Source: Opitutaceae bacterium (GTDB lineage: Bacteria > Verrucomicrobiota > Verrucomicrobiia > Opitutales > Opitutaceae). Taken from it: a DNA stretch of 64,000 bases. The translations under genes and the position numbers were made by a program. Position 1 is the first letter of the stretch. The number at the start of each line of letters is the position of its first letter. Below the pieces are notes generated by a model. It had not been told where the DNA came from and did no database searches. It saw only the letters and a program-made list of their open reading frames with translations. The stretch spans positions 1 through 64,000 of the forward strand of contig SXSC01000245.1 in NCBI GenBank assembly GCA_005792355.1. Reading direction: 5' to 3'. Below, piece by piece: positions 22,901 to 31,403 of the stretch.

Positions 22901-25526
22901 CGGCCAGACCGGCCAGGCCAATCGCACCACGTGGCGGCAGGAGGTCGATGCGCTCAAATCGTGGCTGGCCGAACGATTGGATTGGATGGACGGCGCGCCG
23001 CAGACCATCAACCCGACGACTCTCGCGGAGCGACTCAAACCCACCGAGTTGATCGATGCCGTGACGGGACGGCCTCGCTACGGCGGCAATGTGCCGGTGG
23101 GATTCCAATTTCGCCTGAACAATCCGAATCCCGCCGGCGGCACCACCTATTACACGATCGATGGCGCGGATCCGCGACAGGTCGGTGGCGTGCTCGATGC
23201 GTCCGCCCTCCCGGCCACCACCGGCACCGTCGCCGCGTCCACGGTGCTCTCAGCCGGACAATCGTGGAAATGGCTGCTGCCCGCCGCCGCCCCGGCGAGC
23301 GATGCCAGCGGATTTTCGTGGACCGCCCCGTCCTACGCCGACGGCGCCTGGGGCACGGGAACCGCGCCCCTCGGTTACGGCGAAACGACCGGCCTCGCCA
23401 CGAATGTCTCTCCCGCCGCGCCAAATTATGCCGCGGCCACCGTCGAACCCGGCCCCGCCTACTTCCGCACGACGTTCAACGCCACGGACACCGCCGGTCT
23501 GACGAGTGCCTTTTTTGAAATCATGGCGGACGACGGCGCCGTGATTTACCTGAACGGTGTCGAGGCCGCCCGCATCAACTTTCCTCTCGCGCCCACCCCG
23601 GCCACCTACGGGCAGGAGGCGCTCGGGCCCATCGATCCGGGCAACAACTATGGGCCCATCGAGTCGATGTTCGTCGCCGTGCCATTTGATCGGATGCTCC
23701 TGCAAGAGGGCGTCAACACGCTGGCGGTTGAGGTCCACCAGGCGATCTACTCCTTCCCGCCCAATGCGGCCAACGCCTATCCGCGGAACGACTACTCCGA
23801 TCTGCGCTTCGACCTCCGCCTCGTCGGCCTGACGGCGTCGGCGCCCGGCCCCGCCCTCACGCTGGCGACGTCCGGTGCTCACACCGTTCGTGCTCGGATT
23901 AAAAATGGTGACAGCTGGTCGCCACTGACCGAGGCGACGTTCATCTCGGAAGCCGCGCCCGCGGACGCGGCGAACCTCGTCGTCAGCGAGCTGCACTACC
24001 ATCCCCCCGATCCGACGCCGGCCGAATTGGCGGCCGGATTCAACAATGGAAACGATTTCGAATTTATCGAGTTGCTGAACATCTCCCGCACGCAGACCGT
24101 CGATCTCAGCGGGGTGAAACTCGACGACGCGGTCTCGTTCGACTTCGGCACCGTGGCGCCGGCGTTGCGCCTTTTGCCTCCGGGCGGACGGATTATCATC
24201 GCGGAGAACGCCGCCGCGTTTGCGGCCCGGCTGGAGCCCGGAGCGCGGCCCGTGCTGGCGGGCGCTTTCGTGGGAAACCTCTCCAACAGCACCGAACAAC
24301 TGATCGTCCGCGCCGCGAGTGGTGCCATCATCAGACAATTCACCTATCGCGATTCCGCTCCCTGGCCGGAGGAGGCGGACGGCAGCGGCTACAGCTTGGT
24401 GCTCAGTAATCCGTTCGCGAACCCGAATCATTCGCTCGCGAGCAGCTGGCATGCGAGTCCCCCGGTCGCGCCGGCGAAGGCGACACCCGTGCCGCCCGCC
24501 CCGCTCCTGGCGACCCAGCCCACCGGGCAGACCGTTCTGTTGGGGAACAGCGCCACCCTCGCCGTTTCAGCAAATGGAACTGGATTCATCTGGTATCAAT
24601 GGATGAAAGACGGGGTGCCGGTCGAAGGCGCCACCAAGTCCACGTTGTCGCTGAACAGCACTTCGGCCGCGAACCTGGGCAACTACGCCGCGGTCGTGGC
24701 CAATGCCGGTGGCTCCATCGTGAGTGCGCCGGCGAGACTGGAAATCGTCACCGGCAGCGCACTTTCGAACATGTCCGTGCGCACGACGCTGGGCGCCGGG
24801 CAGACGCTCACCCTTGGCGCCGTCGTGGGCGGCGGGGCCAAAAACGTGCTCCTGCGGGCCGCCGGCCCCGCGTTGGCCGCGTTTGGACTCAGCGGCATGA
24901 CCGACCCAAGACTGGAGCTCTTTGCGGGCGGCAGCACGACACCGACCGCCGTCAACGACGATTGGTCAGGCTCGCTCGCCGGCGCATTTGCAGCGGTCGG
25001 CGCATTCGGTTTTCCGGCCGGTTCCAAGGATGCGGCGTTGAGCCAGGTGCTCACGGGAGCCTTTACGGTGCGAGCCTCGGGCACGGGGGCCGGGGTGATT
25101 TTGGTCGAGGCGTATGACACCGCCGGCGGCATCTCGCCGCGTCTGGTCAATCTCTCCGCCCGCAATCGCGTGGGCACTGGCGACGATATTCTCATCGCTG
25201 GATTCTCCATCACCGGCGCCGGCGGCAAACAGGTCCTGATCCGCGCCGTCGGCCCGACGCTCACGACGTTCGGCGTGCAAGGTCCGCTGGCCGATCCCAC
25301 CCTTCGGGTGATCGATGGCCGGGGCGTGGCCGTCGCCTCCAATGACAACTGGGCCGCCGCGCTGGCGTCGACGTTCGCCCAGGTCGGTGCCTTCCCCCTG
25401 ACGCCGGCGAGCCGGGACGCCGCTCTGCTGGTGACCCTGCCCGCCGGCGGCACTTACACCATCCAAGTTTCGGGAGTGAACAACAGCACCGGCGAAGCGC
25501 TGATCGAAGTCTACGAGGTTTTCTGA
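19986..25526 (+). CDS. Giant secreted CotH-kinase/lamin-tail multidomain protein
   Basis: This 1846-residue protein has a signal peptide (cleavage near ALPAA, about 27). A lectin-like beta domain follows to about 276, then a lamin-tail domain (278-430, IEEIMADNASG...DWIDLYN). Next come a chitobiase/FN3-like module (440-520, IRYTLNTSEPT) and a CotH domain (about 555-900) with the catalytic-type motif WDVDRSLGNSNYGY near 857. A galactose-binding-like module (1070-1300), a second lamin-tail domain (1322-1470), an Ig-like domain (about 1510-1600) and two tandem C-terminal repeats (VLLRAAGPALAAFG, VLIRAVGPTLTTFG) finish it. CotH proteins phosphorylate proteins in Bacillus spores. Here a surface-attached or exported protein is inferred. 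Confidence 0.9.
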   Translation: MPRSRTVSHWKALCLAGFIPAALPAATYTNNFNSFAADTPNGAINTALVLSGGLLNGAASNATLISNRKDTNGAGTINVGIVKTGVGSAGAIALRLADKATGSATAALVLPVLDANATVSEFTVTLKLLMDRPAGATPADGFNLSFGPSLSGLGGASGHASAYGLVVNFDTYQNATNDPRSIEIFADGNSAGNFPATNLPGGNFTYDQTFRTVTLHWDAVNGLDLTYDGLAIFTDLPTPGFMPTVGCNFAINAATGGLMQDVFLDDLAITTVTTPVTPVATGGVVIEEIMADNASGLEDEDLDRPDWIDLYNGTAAPVSLAGWRLDYTSAPVSAPGTTPPPTSYLLPDLTMGAYGHLVIFASGKNRFTNVRPHAHFTLRKEGGTLTLVRADGVTAEHSLTYGPQDEDVAFGGLGSAQTAGYFEIATPGTTNRGRQATGRRLAAPVFFQPGVAPQMDQPSAVVTSALTLGMQLPAGAPVGAEIRYTLNTSEPTETSLPYTAPLNITAGTCVKARVFAPGHVPSKTGNRAFIWLSGAADPNATTLVNVASNYNASGQPFSSTLPVIVMDSFQRNIDGLTNPLGLRPHRFTQVAVYDVKPGVNRASLGNAPDQMLRGGLHVRGQSSSGEAERPYALEFWKEDADDDRNEPLLGLPSHSDWILQSLTLDKSLLRNYLMQQAMLDANGPGAGVRCRFVEVIFNQGNGTLDYADYRGVYLLMEKPSRGKERVDVAKLNGSMSDPALINGGFIFKNDKLPYDYKINAASNPAIPGSSRDYDIAEPEPVTVAQANALVGWLNRMTSALAAPDFNQPASANYYAKWIHERSFIDRTLWLELCKEVDAYVFSYYFTKDRNGLMTAFPLWDVDRSLGNSNYGYSNASFGMKWWVAGSNYTYYTRLDDDPEFNDRYWNRWTALRRSHFSKETLFDRIESVYTQLTDGSRAEIVNTANAATLALQVPAARHYRKYPYLGANTFPGGQTGQANRTTWRQEVDALKSWLAERLDWMDGAPQTINPTTLAERLKPTELIDAVTGRPRYGGNVPVGFQFRLNNPNPAGGTTYYTIDGADPRQVGGVLDASALPATTGTVAASTVLSAGQSWKWLLPAAAPASDASGFSWTAPSYADGAWGTGTAPLGYGETTGLATNVSPAAPNYAAATVEPGPAYFRTTFNATDTAGLTSAFFEIMADDGAVIYLNGVEAARINFPLAPTPATYGQEALGPIDPGNNYGPIESMFVAVPFDRMLLQEGVNTLAVEVHQAIYSFPPNAANAYPRNDYSDLRFDLRLVGLTASAPGPALTLATSGAHTVRARIKNGDSWSPLTEATFISEAAPADAANLVVSELHYHPPDPTPAELAAGFNNGNDFEFIELLNISRTQTVDLSGVKLDDAVSFDFGTVAPALRLLPPGGRIIIAENAAAFAARLEPGARPVLAGAFVGNLSNSTEQLIVRAASGAIIRQFTYRDSAPWPEEADGSGYSLVLSNPFANPNHSLASSWHASPPVAPAKATPVPPAPLLATQPTGQTVLLGNSATLAVSANGTGFIWYQWMKDGVPVEGATKSTLSLNSTSAANLGNYAAVVANAGGSIVSAPARLEIVTGSALSNMSVRTTLGAGQTLTLGAVVGGGAKNVLLRAAGPALAAFGLSGMTDPRLELFAGGSTTPTAVNDDWSGSLAGAFAAVGAFGFPAGSKDAALSQVLTGAFTVRASGTGAGVILVEAYDTAGGISPRLVNLSARNRVGTGDDILIAGFSITGAGGKQVLIRAVGPTLTTFGVQGPLADPTLRVIDGRGVAVASNDNWAAALASTFAQVGAFPLTPASRDAALLVTLPAGGTYTIQVSGVNNSTGEALIEVYEVF

Positions 25527-25655
25527 AGGCAGGGCAATCGGTTGCCCGCCACGCGCCGGAGATCGAGGGAGCGCGGGGAGAACGAGGCGTGGGATTGATT
25601 GCCTGCAGTGAAAACCGCACCGCCGCCGCCTTTGGCCGGAGGATCGACGGCGGTA

Positions 25656-25751
25656 TTACCCAAGCGGGGTTTGGGCGTGCAACCTGGATGGAAAAAACAG
25701 CGCGGCCGGCGCCATGCCGGAGAGCAACAGCAAGATCAGTTTTCTAATCAT
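25656..25751 (-). other. Orphan signal-peptide mini-ORF (gene-start remnant?)
   Basis: A 31-codon ORF encodes MIRKLILLLLSGMAPAALFF followed by PSRLHAQTPLG and a stop. This is a textbook signal peptide with cleavage after LHA, but no mature protein. It is probably the surviving start of a deleted secreted-protein gene, or a very small peptide. The surrounding gap 25527-25901 shows no other gene unless the ATPase start is placed further upstream. Confidence 0.35.
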
Positions 25752-25901
25752 CGTGGGAAGGTGAGCCCGGGACCGTCGGGCCTATGCGGGATGCGATTTT
25801 TGAATCCGGGCCGCAAACGAGAGCCGCCCGCCCGGCGAGTGGCAAGGCATCTTCGCGCCTGCGACGTTGCCAAGCGGGTCGCGCCGACCCAGGTTGGTCC
25901 G

Positions 25902-26891
25902 GTGATCGCGTCCATCGCATTCCGAAAATTCAAGGCGCTGCGGCAGACCCGGGTGGAGTTGTCGCCGTTCAATCTGTTCATCGGGCCCAACGGCAGCGGC
26001 AAGACGAGCCTGATCGAGGCCCTGCTGCGGCTGCGCACGCTGGTGGCGTTGCCGCCGAGCGAGGCGGCGTGGGCGCACCCGGTCGGGGGCCCGGAGATTG
26101 AGTTCCGGTTTGCGCCCCCGTACGACGGCCTCGCGGCCAAACTCGGCTGCGAGTCCGAGCTGGTCTGCGCCACCCTCCGCCTCGAGCCGCGGGACGCCCC
26201 GGGCTGGCCGGCCCTGCGCCAGGCGCTGTCGGGAATCCGCGGATACGTACTCGATCACCACGTGATGGCGCAACCCGCGCGGCGGGCGGAAGGCGCCCGG
26301 CTGGCGCGCGACGGCGCCAATCTCGCGGCGGTGCTGGCGCACCTGCGGACGGCCGCGCCGGCGGCCTTTGCGGAGTTCTCCGGCGAACTGTGGCGGATCG
26401 CGCCCGAGTTCCACGCCCTCGAGTTTCAGGACCTGCCGGAGGACCGCGTGGAGTTTGGACTGCGGCTGACGGAGGACGGCCTGGTGCCGGCGGCGGAACT
26501 GTCGCAGGGCACACTTTATCTGATCGCGGTGCTGGCCCTGGCGTTCGATCCGACGCCGCCGGGCGTCCTCTGCATCGAGGAGGTGGATCGTGGAATCCAC
26601 CCGCGGATGCTGCGGGAGATTCGCGATGCGTTGTACCGGCTCAGTCACCCGCAGGCGGGCCACCCGGGTCGTGGCGCGGTGCAGATCGTCACCACGACGC
26701 ATTCGCCGTACTTCATCGATCTGTTCCGGGATCATCCGGAGGAAGTGATTATCTCGCAGAAACACGGGCGGGCGGCGCGCTTCGAACGCCTGATCGATCG
26801 CCCGGACCTGCCGGAGCTGCTGCGGGAAGGTTCGCTCGGCGACATGTGGTTCAGCGGGATCCTGGGCGGCGTGCCGGACGAAGAGGTATGA
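25902..26891 (+). CDS. AAA (OLD/RecF-type) ATPase of a two-gene unit
   Basis: From GTG 25902 the product has 329 residues and begins VIASIAFRKFKALRQTRVEL, the usual start of AAA_21/OLD-type ATPases. Walker A is GPNGSGKT (28-35). An ABC-like signature appears as LSQGTL, and Walker B is LCIEEVDRGIHP (about 223), followed by VTTTHSPYFIDLF, the H-loop. An in-frame ATG at 25791 is an alternative start but adds sequence without similarity. The stop overlaps the next gene's start (ATGA 26888-26891), so the two are coupled. Such ATPases act in DNA defence or repair with a nuclease partner. Confidence 0.85.
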   Translation: MIASIAFRKFKALRQTRVELSPFNLFIGPNGSGKTSLIEALLRLRTLVALPPSEAAWAHPVGGPEIEFRFAPPYDGLAAKLGCESELVCATLRLEPRDAPGWPALRQALSGIRGYVLDHHVMAQPARRAEGARLARDGANLAAVLAHLRTAAPAAFAEFSGELWRIAPEFHALEFQDLPEDRVEFGLRLTEDGLVPAAELSQGTLYLIAVLALAFDPTPPGVLCIEEVDRGIHPRMLREIRDALYRLSHPQAGHPGRGAVQIVTTTHSPYFIDLFRDHPEEVIISQKHGRAARFERLIDRPDLPELLREGSLGDMWFSGILGGVPDEEV

Positions 26892-27529
26892 AGGTTGCCC
26901 TTTTGAGCGAGTCGCCCGCGGACGAAGCGGCGTTGCGCGTGCTCGTCGAAGGGGTCCTGCGGCAATCGCCGAAAATCGTGGCCCCGGGGTTCCGGGCGCG
27001 CGGCTGGCCCCATGTGATTCAGCTCATGCCGGCGGTGCTCCGGCATCTGCACTTCAATACCGACACCGATCTGCTGGTGGTGGTCGTCGATTCGGATGAC
27101 TCGGTGGTGCACACGGCGGTGCATGAGGCCCCGGGGTATTTTCATCCGCACTGCCGGATGTGCCAGTTGCGGGCGGTGCATCGGCGGACGACGAAGCGGC
27201 TGCCGCCGATGCATGGGCGGCCGCAAGTGGTGCGGGCCGTGGGCGTGGCGGTGCCGGCCGTCGAGGCGTGGTACCTTTGCGGCCGCGATCCGGCGGTGAG
27301 CGAGGCGGCGTGGATCGCGGGACAGGAAGGCCCGGGGCCGCCGTATTCCCGCGCGGAGCTCAAGTATCGGGTCTACGGCACGGACCGGCCGAGCCTGCCG
27401 CTCGAGACGACGTGCGCGTTGCGCGAGGTGGAGCGACATCGGCCCGACCCGCGACGGCTCGAATATGATTTCCCGGGTTTTGCCGCGCTCGCGAACGATC
27501 TCCGGGCCGCTCTAAGCCGCGGAATTTGA
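26888..27529 (+). CDS. TOPRIM/DUF4276-like partner of the AAA ATPase
   Basis: This 213-residue protein starts MKVALLSESPADEAALRVLVEG; Glu8 sits where TOPRIM folds carry their catalytic Glu. LLVVVVDSDDS (Asp68, Asp70, Asp71) resembles the TOPRIM DxD motif, and AVPAVEAWYL (Glu126) resembles the conserved block of DUF4276 proteins. HPHCRMCQLRAVH (86-98) could bind zinc. I did not recognise a named family with certainty. The overlap with the ATPase gene suggests a split OLD-like nuclease pair acting against foreign DNA, but that is inference. Length is complete and the last residues are basic. Confidence 0.6.
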   Translation: MKVALLSESPADEAALRVLVEGVLRQSPKIVAPGFRARGWPHVIQLMPAVLRHLHFNTDTDLLVVVVDSDDSVVHTAVHEAPGYFHPHCRMCQLRAVHRRTTKRLPPMHGRPQVVRAVGVAVPAVEAWYLCGRDPAVSEAAWIAGQEGPGPPYSRAELKYRVYGTDRPSLPLETTCALREVERHRPDPRRLEYDFPGFAALANDLRAALSRGI

Positions 27530-27564
27530 ACAGAAGGAAACAGAGCGGACGAAGAGAGCTGCGC

Positions 27565-27688
27565 CTAGTTTGCCGACCGCAAAGTAGCGTGACAAGTAGC
27601 GGCGAGCGCCAGCGAGTGGAGCGCGCCGGTGGTCCACTCGCTGGCGCTCGCAGCTACACGTCACGAAAGTTATTGGTCGCGCCACTAG
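27565..27688 (+). mobile_element. 124-bp palindromic MITE-like element, copy A
   Basis: The element is bounded by CTAG on both ends and folds back on itself. Two 56-bp arms flank a 12-bp loop GCGCGCCGGTGG, and the innermost 18 bp of the arms (CGAGCGCCAGCGAGTGGA) pair perfectly. Copy B at 33661-33784 is its reverse complement with one mismatch in the arms but with the loop unflipped. No ORF; non-autonomous element. Confidence 0.85.
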
Positions 27689-27780
27689 CCCGGACTTTTC
27701 ACACTCTTCTCTCCTGCGCCGCCACAGCCTGGTCAGAAATCTTGGCCGTGCTCTCAACCGTCTGGAGCGTCCGGGCTATT

Positions 27781-27807
27781 GGCAAAACCGCAGCGGTTTT
27801 GCCTTTT
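27781..27807 (+). terminator. Terminator-like hairpin inside repeat R2
   Basis: A 9-bp stem GGCAAAACC/GGTTTTGCC with a 5-nt loop is followed by TTTT on the plus strand. It could end transcription of the ATPase/TOPRIM-like unit, 250 bp upstream. Confidence 0.5.
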
Positions 27808-27897
27808 AGCCCGCATGAACTCGAAGGCAGCGCCGCAGGGTGATCGCGGCGGAAGCGGGACATGATTGAAAGGCAGTTTGAGTGTGAAAAATGCCGG
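27781..27897 (-). repeat. 117-bp interspersed repeat, copy 2 (family R2)
   Basis: On the minus strand this aligns with 7451-7565 over its full length; shared blocks include CACTCAAACTGCC and TTCGAGTTCATGCGGGCTAA. One end is the hairpin described as a terminator. With copy A of the palindromic element it accounts for about half of the 496-bp gap 27530-28025; the rest of the gap shows no gene. Confidence 0.8.
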
Positions 27898-28025
27898 CTC
27901 ACTGGCACCGGATCCAATCCCTTGGGCCGCAAAGGGGCCTGGCGCGGCTGAGCCGGTGGAAACGAAATCGCAAATAAATGCTTTGAACGGCGGTGGATTT
28001 TTCCCGCATAAACTCGGCTGCCTTC

Positions 28026-30257
28026 ATGCTTCCCCCGATCTTCCGCCGGCGCTCGTACCTGCCGTTGCACCTCGAACTTGTCGCGAGTCTCATCGCGCGC
28101 CTCCTCTATCGGGTGCGGACGAGCGGGCTGGAGAATCTGCCGCCGAAGGGCGGGGTGCTGATCATCCTAAACCACATCTCGTATGCGGACGTGGTGGTGC
28201 TCCAGCTGGCCTGTCCGCGGCCCATTCGTTTCATCGGGCACAAGGGCCTGCGGAGAAACGCCTTCTTTGACTGGTGCTTTGAGATTTCCGGTTGCATCGC
28301 CATCTCCTCGGAGCAGCCGCGGGAAGGGATGCGGGCGGCGGTCAACGCCCTGAAGGCCGGTGAGGTCGTGTGCATCTGCCCGGAAGGGCACATTTCGCGC
28401 ACGGGGCAGCTGATGGAGATTCAACGCGGCTTCGAATTGATCGCCCGGCAGTCGGGCGCGCCAGTCTTGCCCGCCGCGCTGGACGGCCTGTGGGGCTCCG
28501 TCTTCTCGTTTGCCGGGAACAAGTATCTGTGGAAGTCGCCGCGCCTGATGCCGACCCATGTTTTCATCGCCTTTGGCGCCCTCGCGCCGCCGGAAAAAGT
28601 TTCGCCGGCTTGGGCGCGCCGCGAACTGCTCGATTTGGGCGAGAAGGCGTTTGGCGAGCGTCCGGTGCTGAAGCGAAATCTGGCGCGGGAATGCTTGCGC
28701 ACGCTGAGCAAGCACCCCTGGCGCTTGATCATCGTGGATCGCACGACCGGCCGGCGCGAGCTCACGTGCGGCCAGCTCTACGCCGCGGTGGCGGCATTGT
28801 CGCGACGGATTCGGGCGACGATTCCGGAGCGACGGGTCGGCATCGTCTTGCCGCCCGGAGCGGGCGCCTTTATCGCCAATCTCGCCGTGCTGACCGCGGG
28901 CAGAATTCCGGTGAACCTGAATTTTACCGTGGGCCGCGCGGCACTCGAGACGAGCCTGCGGATTGCCGGGGTGACCACGGTCATTTCCGCCGAAGCCCTG
29001 CGGGCCAAATTGCCGAATTTCCCGTGGCCGGAGCGCACGCTCGACCTGAAGACCGAACTCGAAGCGGCCGGGGGCAAGCGGGCGATGCTGCCGTGGGTCA
29101 TCGCCGCCTGGCTCCTGCCCAATCAATGGTGCGCCAGCTTGCTGGGTGTGTCCAAGGTGGGCGACGGGACCGAAGCGGGCTTGCTTTTCACGAGCGGCAG
29201 CTCCGGCGAACCCAAGGGGGTGCCCCTCACGCACCGCAACATCCTGGCGAACTGCGCGCAGATTTCCTCGCTCTCCATTCTGCCCGAAACCTGTTCGCTG
29301 CTCGCCTGTCTCCCGGTGTTTCACAGCTTTGGTTTTACGGTCACGATGTGGTATCCGATGCTGCGCGGTTGCCGGGTCGTCACGCTCCCAAGCCCGCTGG
29401 ATACGCGCAAGATCGTGGATGCGATCGCCCAGGAAGGCGTGACCGTGATGATCGGCGCGCCGACTTTTATCCGCCCCCTTTTGAAAAAGGCCCGGCCGGA
29501 TGAACTAAAGACCCTCGATCTCGTGGTGACCGGGGCGGAGAAGCTTCCGGATGAACTGCACAAGGCGTTTCTCGAGACGTTTCACATTGAAATTCTGCAG
29601 GGCTATGGGCTGACCGAGACGACGCCGGCGTCCAATATCAACCAGCCGCATCCGCCGGTGGTGGTGTCGACCAACGAGCCGCAGGCCGGCAAGCGTTTTG
29701 GCGCGGTCGGGCGCATGATGCCGGGCATGACGGCGCGGATCGTAAACCCGGAGACGTGGGAGGAACTGCCCTTTGCCGAGCAGGGCGTCGTGCTGTTTCG
29801 TGGCGCCAACGTGTTTGGCGGTTACCTCGACGACCCGGGAAAAACGCGCGCGGCTTTTCATGACGGCTGGTTTATCACCGGGGACCTCGGGCGCTTCGAC
29901 GACGACGGGTTTCTCTTCATCGAGGGCCGCATTTCCCGTTTCTCGAAAATCGGAGGTGAAATGGTGCCGCATGGCACGATCGAGATGAAGATTATCGAGG
30001 CCTTCGACTGGGATCAGACGGAGAGTCCCGCGGTCTATGTCACCGGCGTGCCGGATGCGGCCAAGGGTGAGGCGCTGGTGCTCCTGACCACGCACGAAGT
30101 GACGCTGGACGTGTTGCGGGCGAAACTCGTCGCGCTCGGAGTTCCCAACCTGTGGGTGCCGAAAATCATCCGTCGCGTGGACCGGATTCCCATGCTGGGC
30201 ACGGGGAAGACCGACCTGAAGCAATGCCGTGAGCTGGCGAGCGAAGTCACGAAATGA
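28026..30257 (+). CDS. Fused acyltransferase/acyl-ACP (AMP-forming) synthetase, Aas-like
   Basis: The 743-residue product has an N-terminal PlsC-type acyltransferase with the catalytic NHISYADVV (NHx4D) and CPEGHISRTG. This is followed by an AMP-forming ligase with LLFTSGSSGEPKGVPLTH (P-loop), LQGYGLTETTP and WFITGDLGRFDDDGFLFIEGR; a Lys near the end (GTGKTDLKQ) is the catalytic one. The same fusion in Escherichia coli Aas re-acylates lyso-phospholipids. A role in membrane lipid recycling is therefore likely. ATG 28026 is preferred to GTG 27993. Confidence 0.9.
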   Translation: MLPPIFRRRSYLPLHLELVASLIARLLYRVRTSGLENLPPKGGVLIILNHISYADVVVLQLACPRPIRFIGHKGLRRNAFFDWCFEISGCIAISSEQPREGMRAAVNALKAGEVVCICPEGHISRTGQLMEIQRGFELIARQSGAPVLPAALDGLWGSVFSFAGNKYLWKSPRLMPTHVFIAFGALAPPEKVSPAWARRELLDLGEKAFGERPVLKRNLARECLRTLSKHPWRLIIVDRTTGRRELTCGQLYAAVAALSRRIRATIPERRVGIVLPPGAGAFIANLAVLTAGRIPVNLNFTVGRAALETSLRIAGVTTVISAEALRAKLPNFPWPERTLDLKTELEAAGGKRAMLPWVIAAWLLPNQWCASLLGVSKVGDGTEAGLLFTSGSSGEPKGVPLTHRNILANCAQISSLSILPETCSLLACLPVFHSFGFTVTMWYPMLRGCRVVTLPSPLDTRKIVDAIAQEGVTVMIGAPTFIRPLLKKARPDELKTLDLVVTGAEKLPDELHKAFLETFHIEILQGYGLTETTPASNINQPHPPVVVSTNEPQAGKRFGAVGRMMPGMTARIVNPETWEELPFAEQGVVLFRGANVFGGYLDDPGKTRAAFHDGWFITGDLGRFDDDGFLFIEGRISRFSKIGGEMVPHGTIEMKIIEAFDWDQTESPAVYVTGVPDAAKGEALVLLTTHEVTLDVLRAKLVALGVPNLWVPKIIRRVDRIPMLGTGKTDLKQCRELASEVTK

Positions 30258-30318
30258 TGCTCAGCTGGGAGGCCGGGAGCCCCACCGCGCGAGGGATGCG
30301 CGGCGAAATTGAAGACCA

Positions 30319-30336
30319 CGGGGTGGAGGCACCCCG
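30319..30336. repeat. CGGGGTG-type hairpin
   Basis: A 7-bp perfect stem CGGGGTG/CACCCCG with a 4-nt loop lies between the ligase and amidohydrolase genes. It resembles the hairpin at 5912-5931. Confidence 0.45.
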
Positions 30337-30369
30337 CAGCCATCAAACTGAAAGGAGTAACGCGGACAC

Positions 30370-31341
30370 ATGAGAATTGATTGTCATGTTCACGTCGTCG
30401 GCAACGGCACCGGCGGCACGGGCTGTTGGTACCGGCCGCGCGGAGTGACGCGCCAGCTCGCGCCGCACCTGCTGCGCACGGTGGGTCTGCCACCGTCGGC
30501 GCTTTCCGGCGACCTCGACCGGCTCTATGCGGAGCGTTTGCTGGCGTTCGTGCGGGAGTCGTCGATCGATGCCGCGGTGATTCTGGCCCAAGATGAACCG
30601 CACGATGATCACGGGAAGGTAATCGAGAATACGGGGTCGTTTTACGTGCCGAACGATTTCGTGTTGCGGCTCGCGCGGGAGCACCGGGAGTTTCTGCCGG
30701 CAATTTCGATTCATCCGGCGCGACCGGATGCGCTCGAGGAACTGGAGCGGTGCCTGGCGGCGGGCGCGGTCATGCTGAAGTGCCTGCCCAACTGCCAGAA
30801 CATCGACTGGAACAATCCACGCTACACCCGCTTTCTCGAGCGAATGGCGGAGTGCGGCCTGCTCCTCCTCGCGCACACGGGCAGCGAGCGCACGCTGCCC
30901 GTGCTCGACGCGCGGCTCGCCACCCCGCGCGTGCTCACTCGCGCCCTCGAGATTGGCGTCACGTGCATCGCGGCGCACAGCGGCACCGGAATGATGGTGC
31001 TCGATCCCGACTACTTCGACGTGTTTGTCGAAATGACCCGGCGGTTTCCCCGGCTCTATGGCGATAACAGCGCGCTGGCCTGTTTTAATTTCCGGGCCCG
31101 CCCCGGCGCGATTCGTCGCATGGTTCAGCCCGGACTGTGCGAGCGCATTTTGCATGGCAGCGACGTGCCGGTGCCGGTGACGGCCGCCCTGCTGTGGGCG
31201 ATGGGCGTGGTCTCGTGGCGGGAGTGGCGCGACTCGGCGGCGGTCGCCAATCCGATCGAGCGCGATGCGCGGATCAAACGCGCCATGGGCTTCGGGGAGG
31301 ATTCCTTCACGCGGCTCGCGGGGTTGTTGCGGCGGGTTTAG
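30370..31341 (+). CDS. Amidohydrolase_2 family metal-dependent hydrolase
   Basis: This 323-residue TIM-barrel enzyme begins MRIDCHVHVVGNG with the metal-binding HxH. ISIHPARPDALEELERCL and MLKCLPNCQNIDWNNPRY follow, then LLAHTGSERT, IAAHSG and RILHGSDVPVP with the last metal ligand Asp. The family includes decarboxylases and lactone or amide hydrolases; substrate cannot be inferred. AAGGAG about 13 bases before the ATG supports the start. Confidence 0.85.
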   Translation: MRIDCHVHVVGNGTGGTGCWYRPRGVTRQLAPHLLRTVGLPPSALSGDLDRLYAERLLAFVRESSIDAAVILAQDEPHDDHGKVIENTGSFYVPNDFVLRLAREHREFLPAISIHPARPDALEELERCLAAGAVMLKCLPNCQNIDWNNPRYTRFLERMAECGLLLLAHTGSERTLPVLDARLATPRVLTRALEIGVTCIAAHSGTGMMVLDPDYFDVFVEMTRRFPRLYGDNSALACFNFRARPGAIRRMVQPGLCERILHGSDVPVPVTAALLWAMGVVSWREWRDSAAVANPIERDARIKRAMGFGEDSFTRLAGLLRRV

Positions 31342-31403
31342 GCCACGACCCCGGCCGGATTGCCGCCAGTTTGCAGCTTGGCCTGGTGTTTTTTTTATGC
31401 CAC

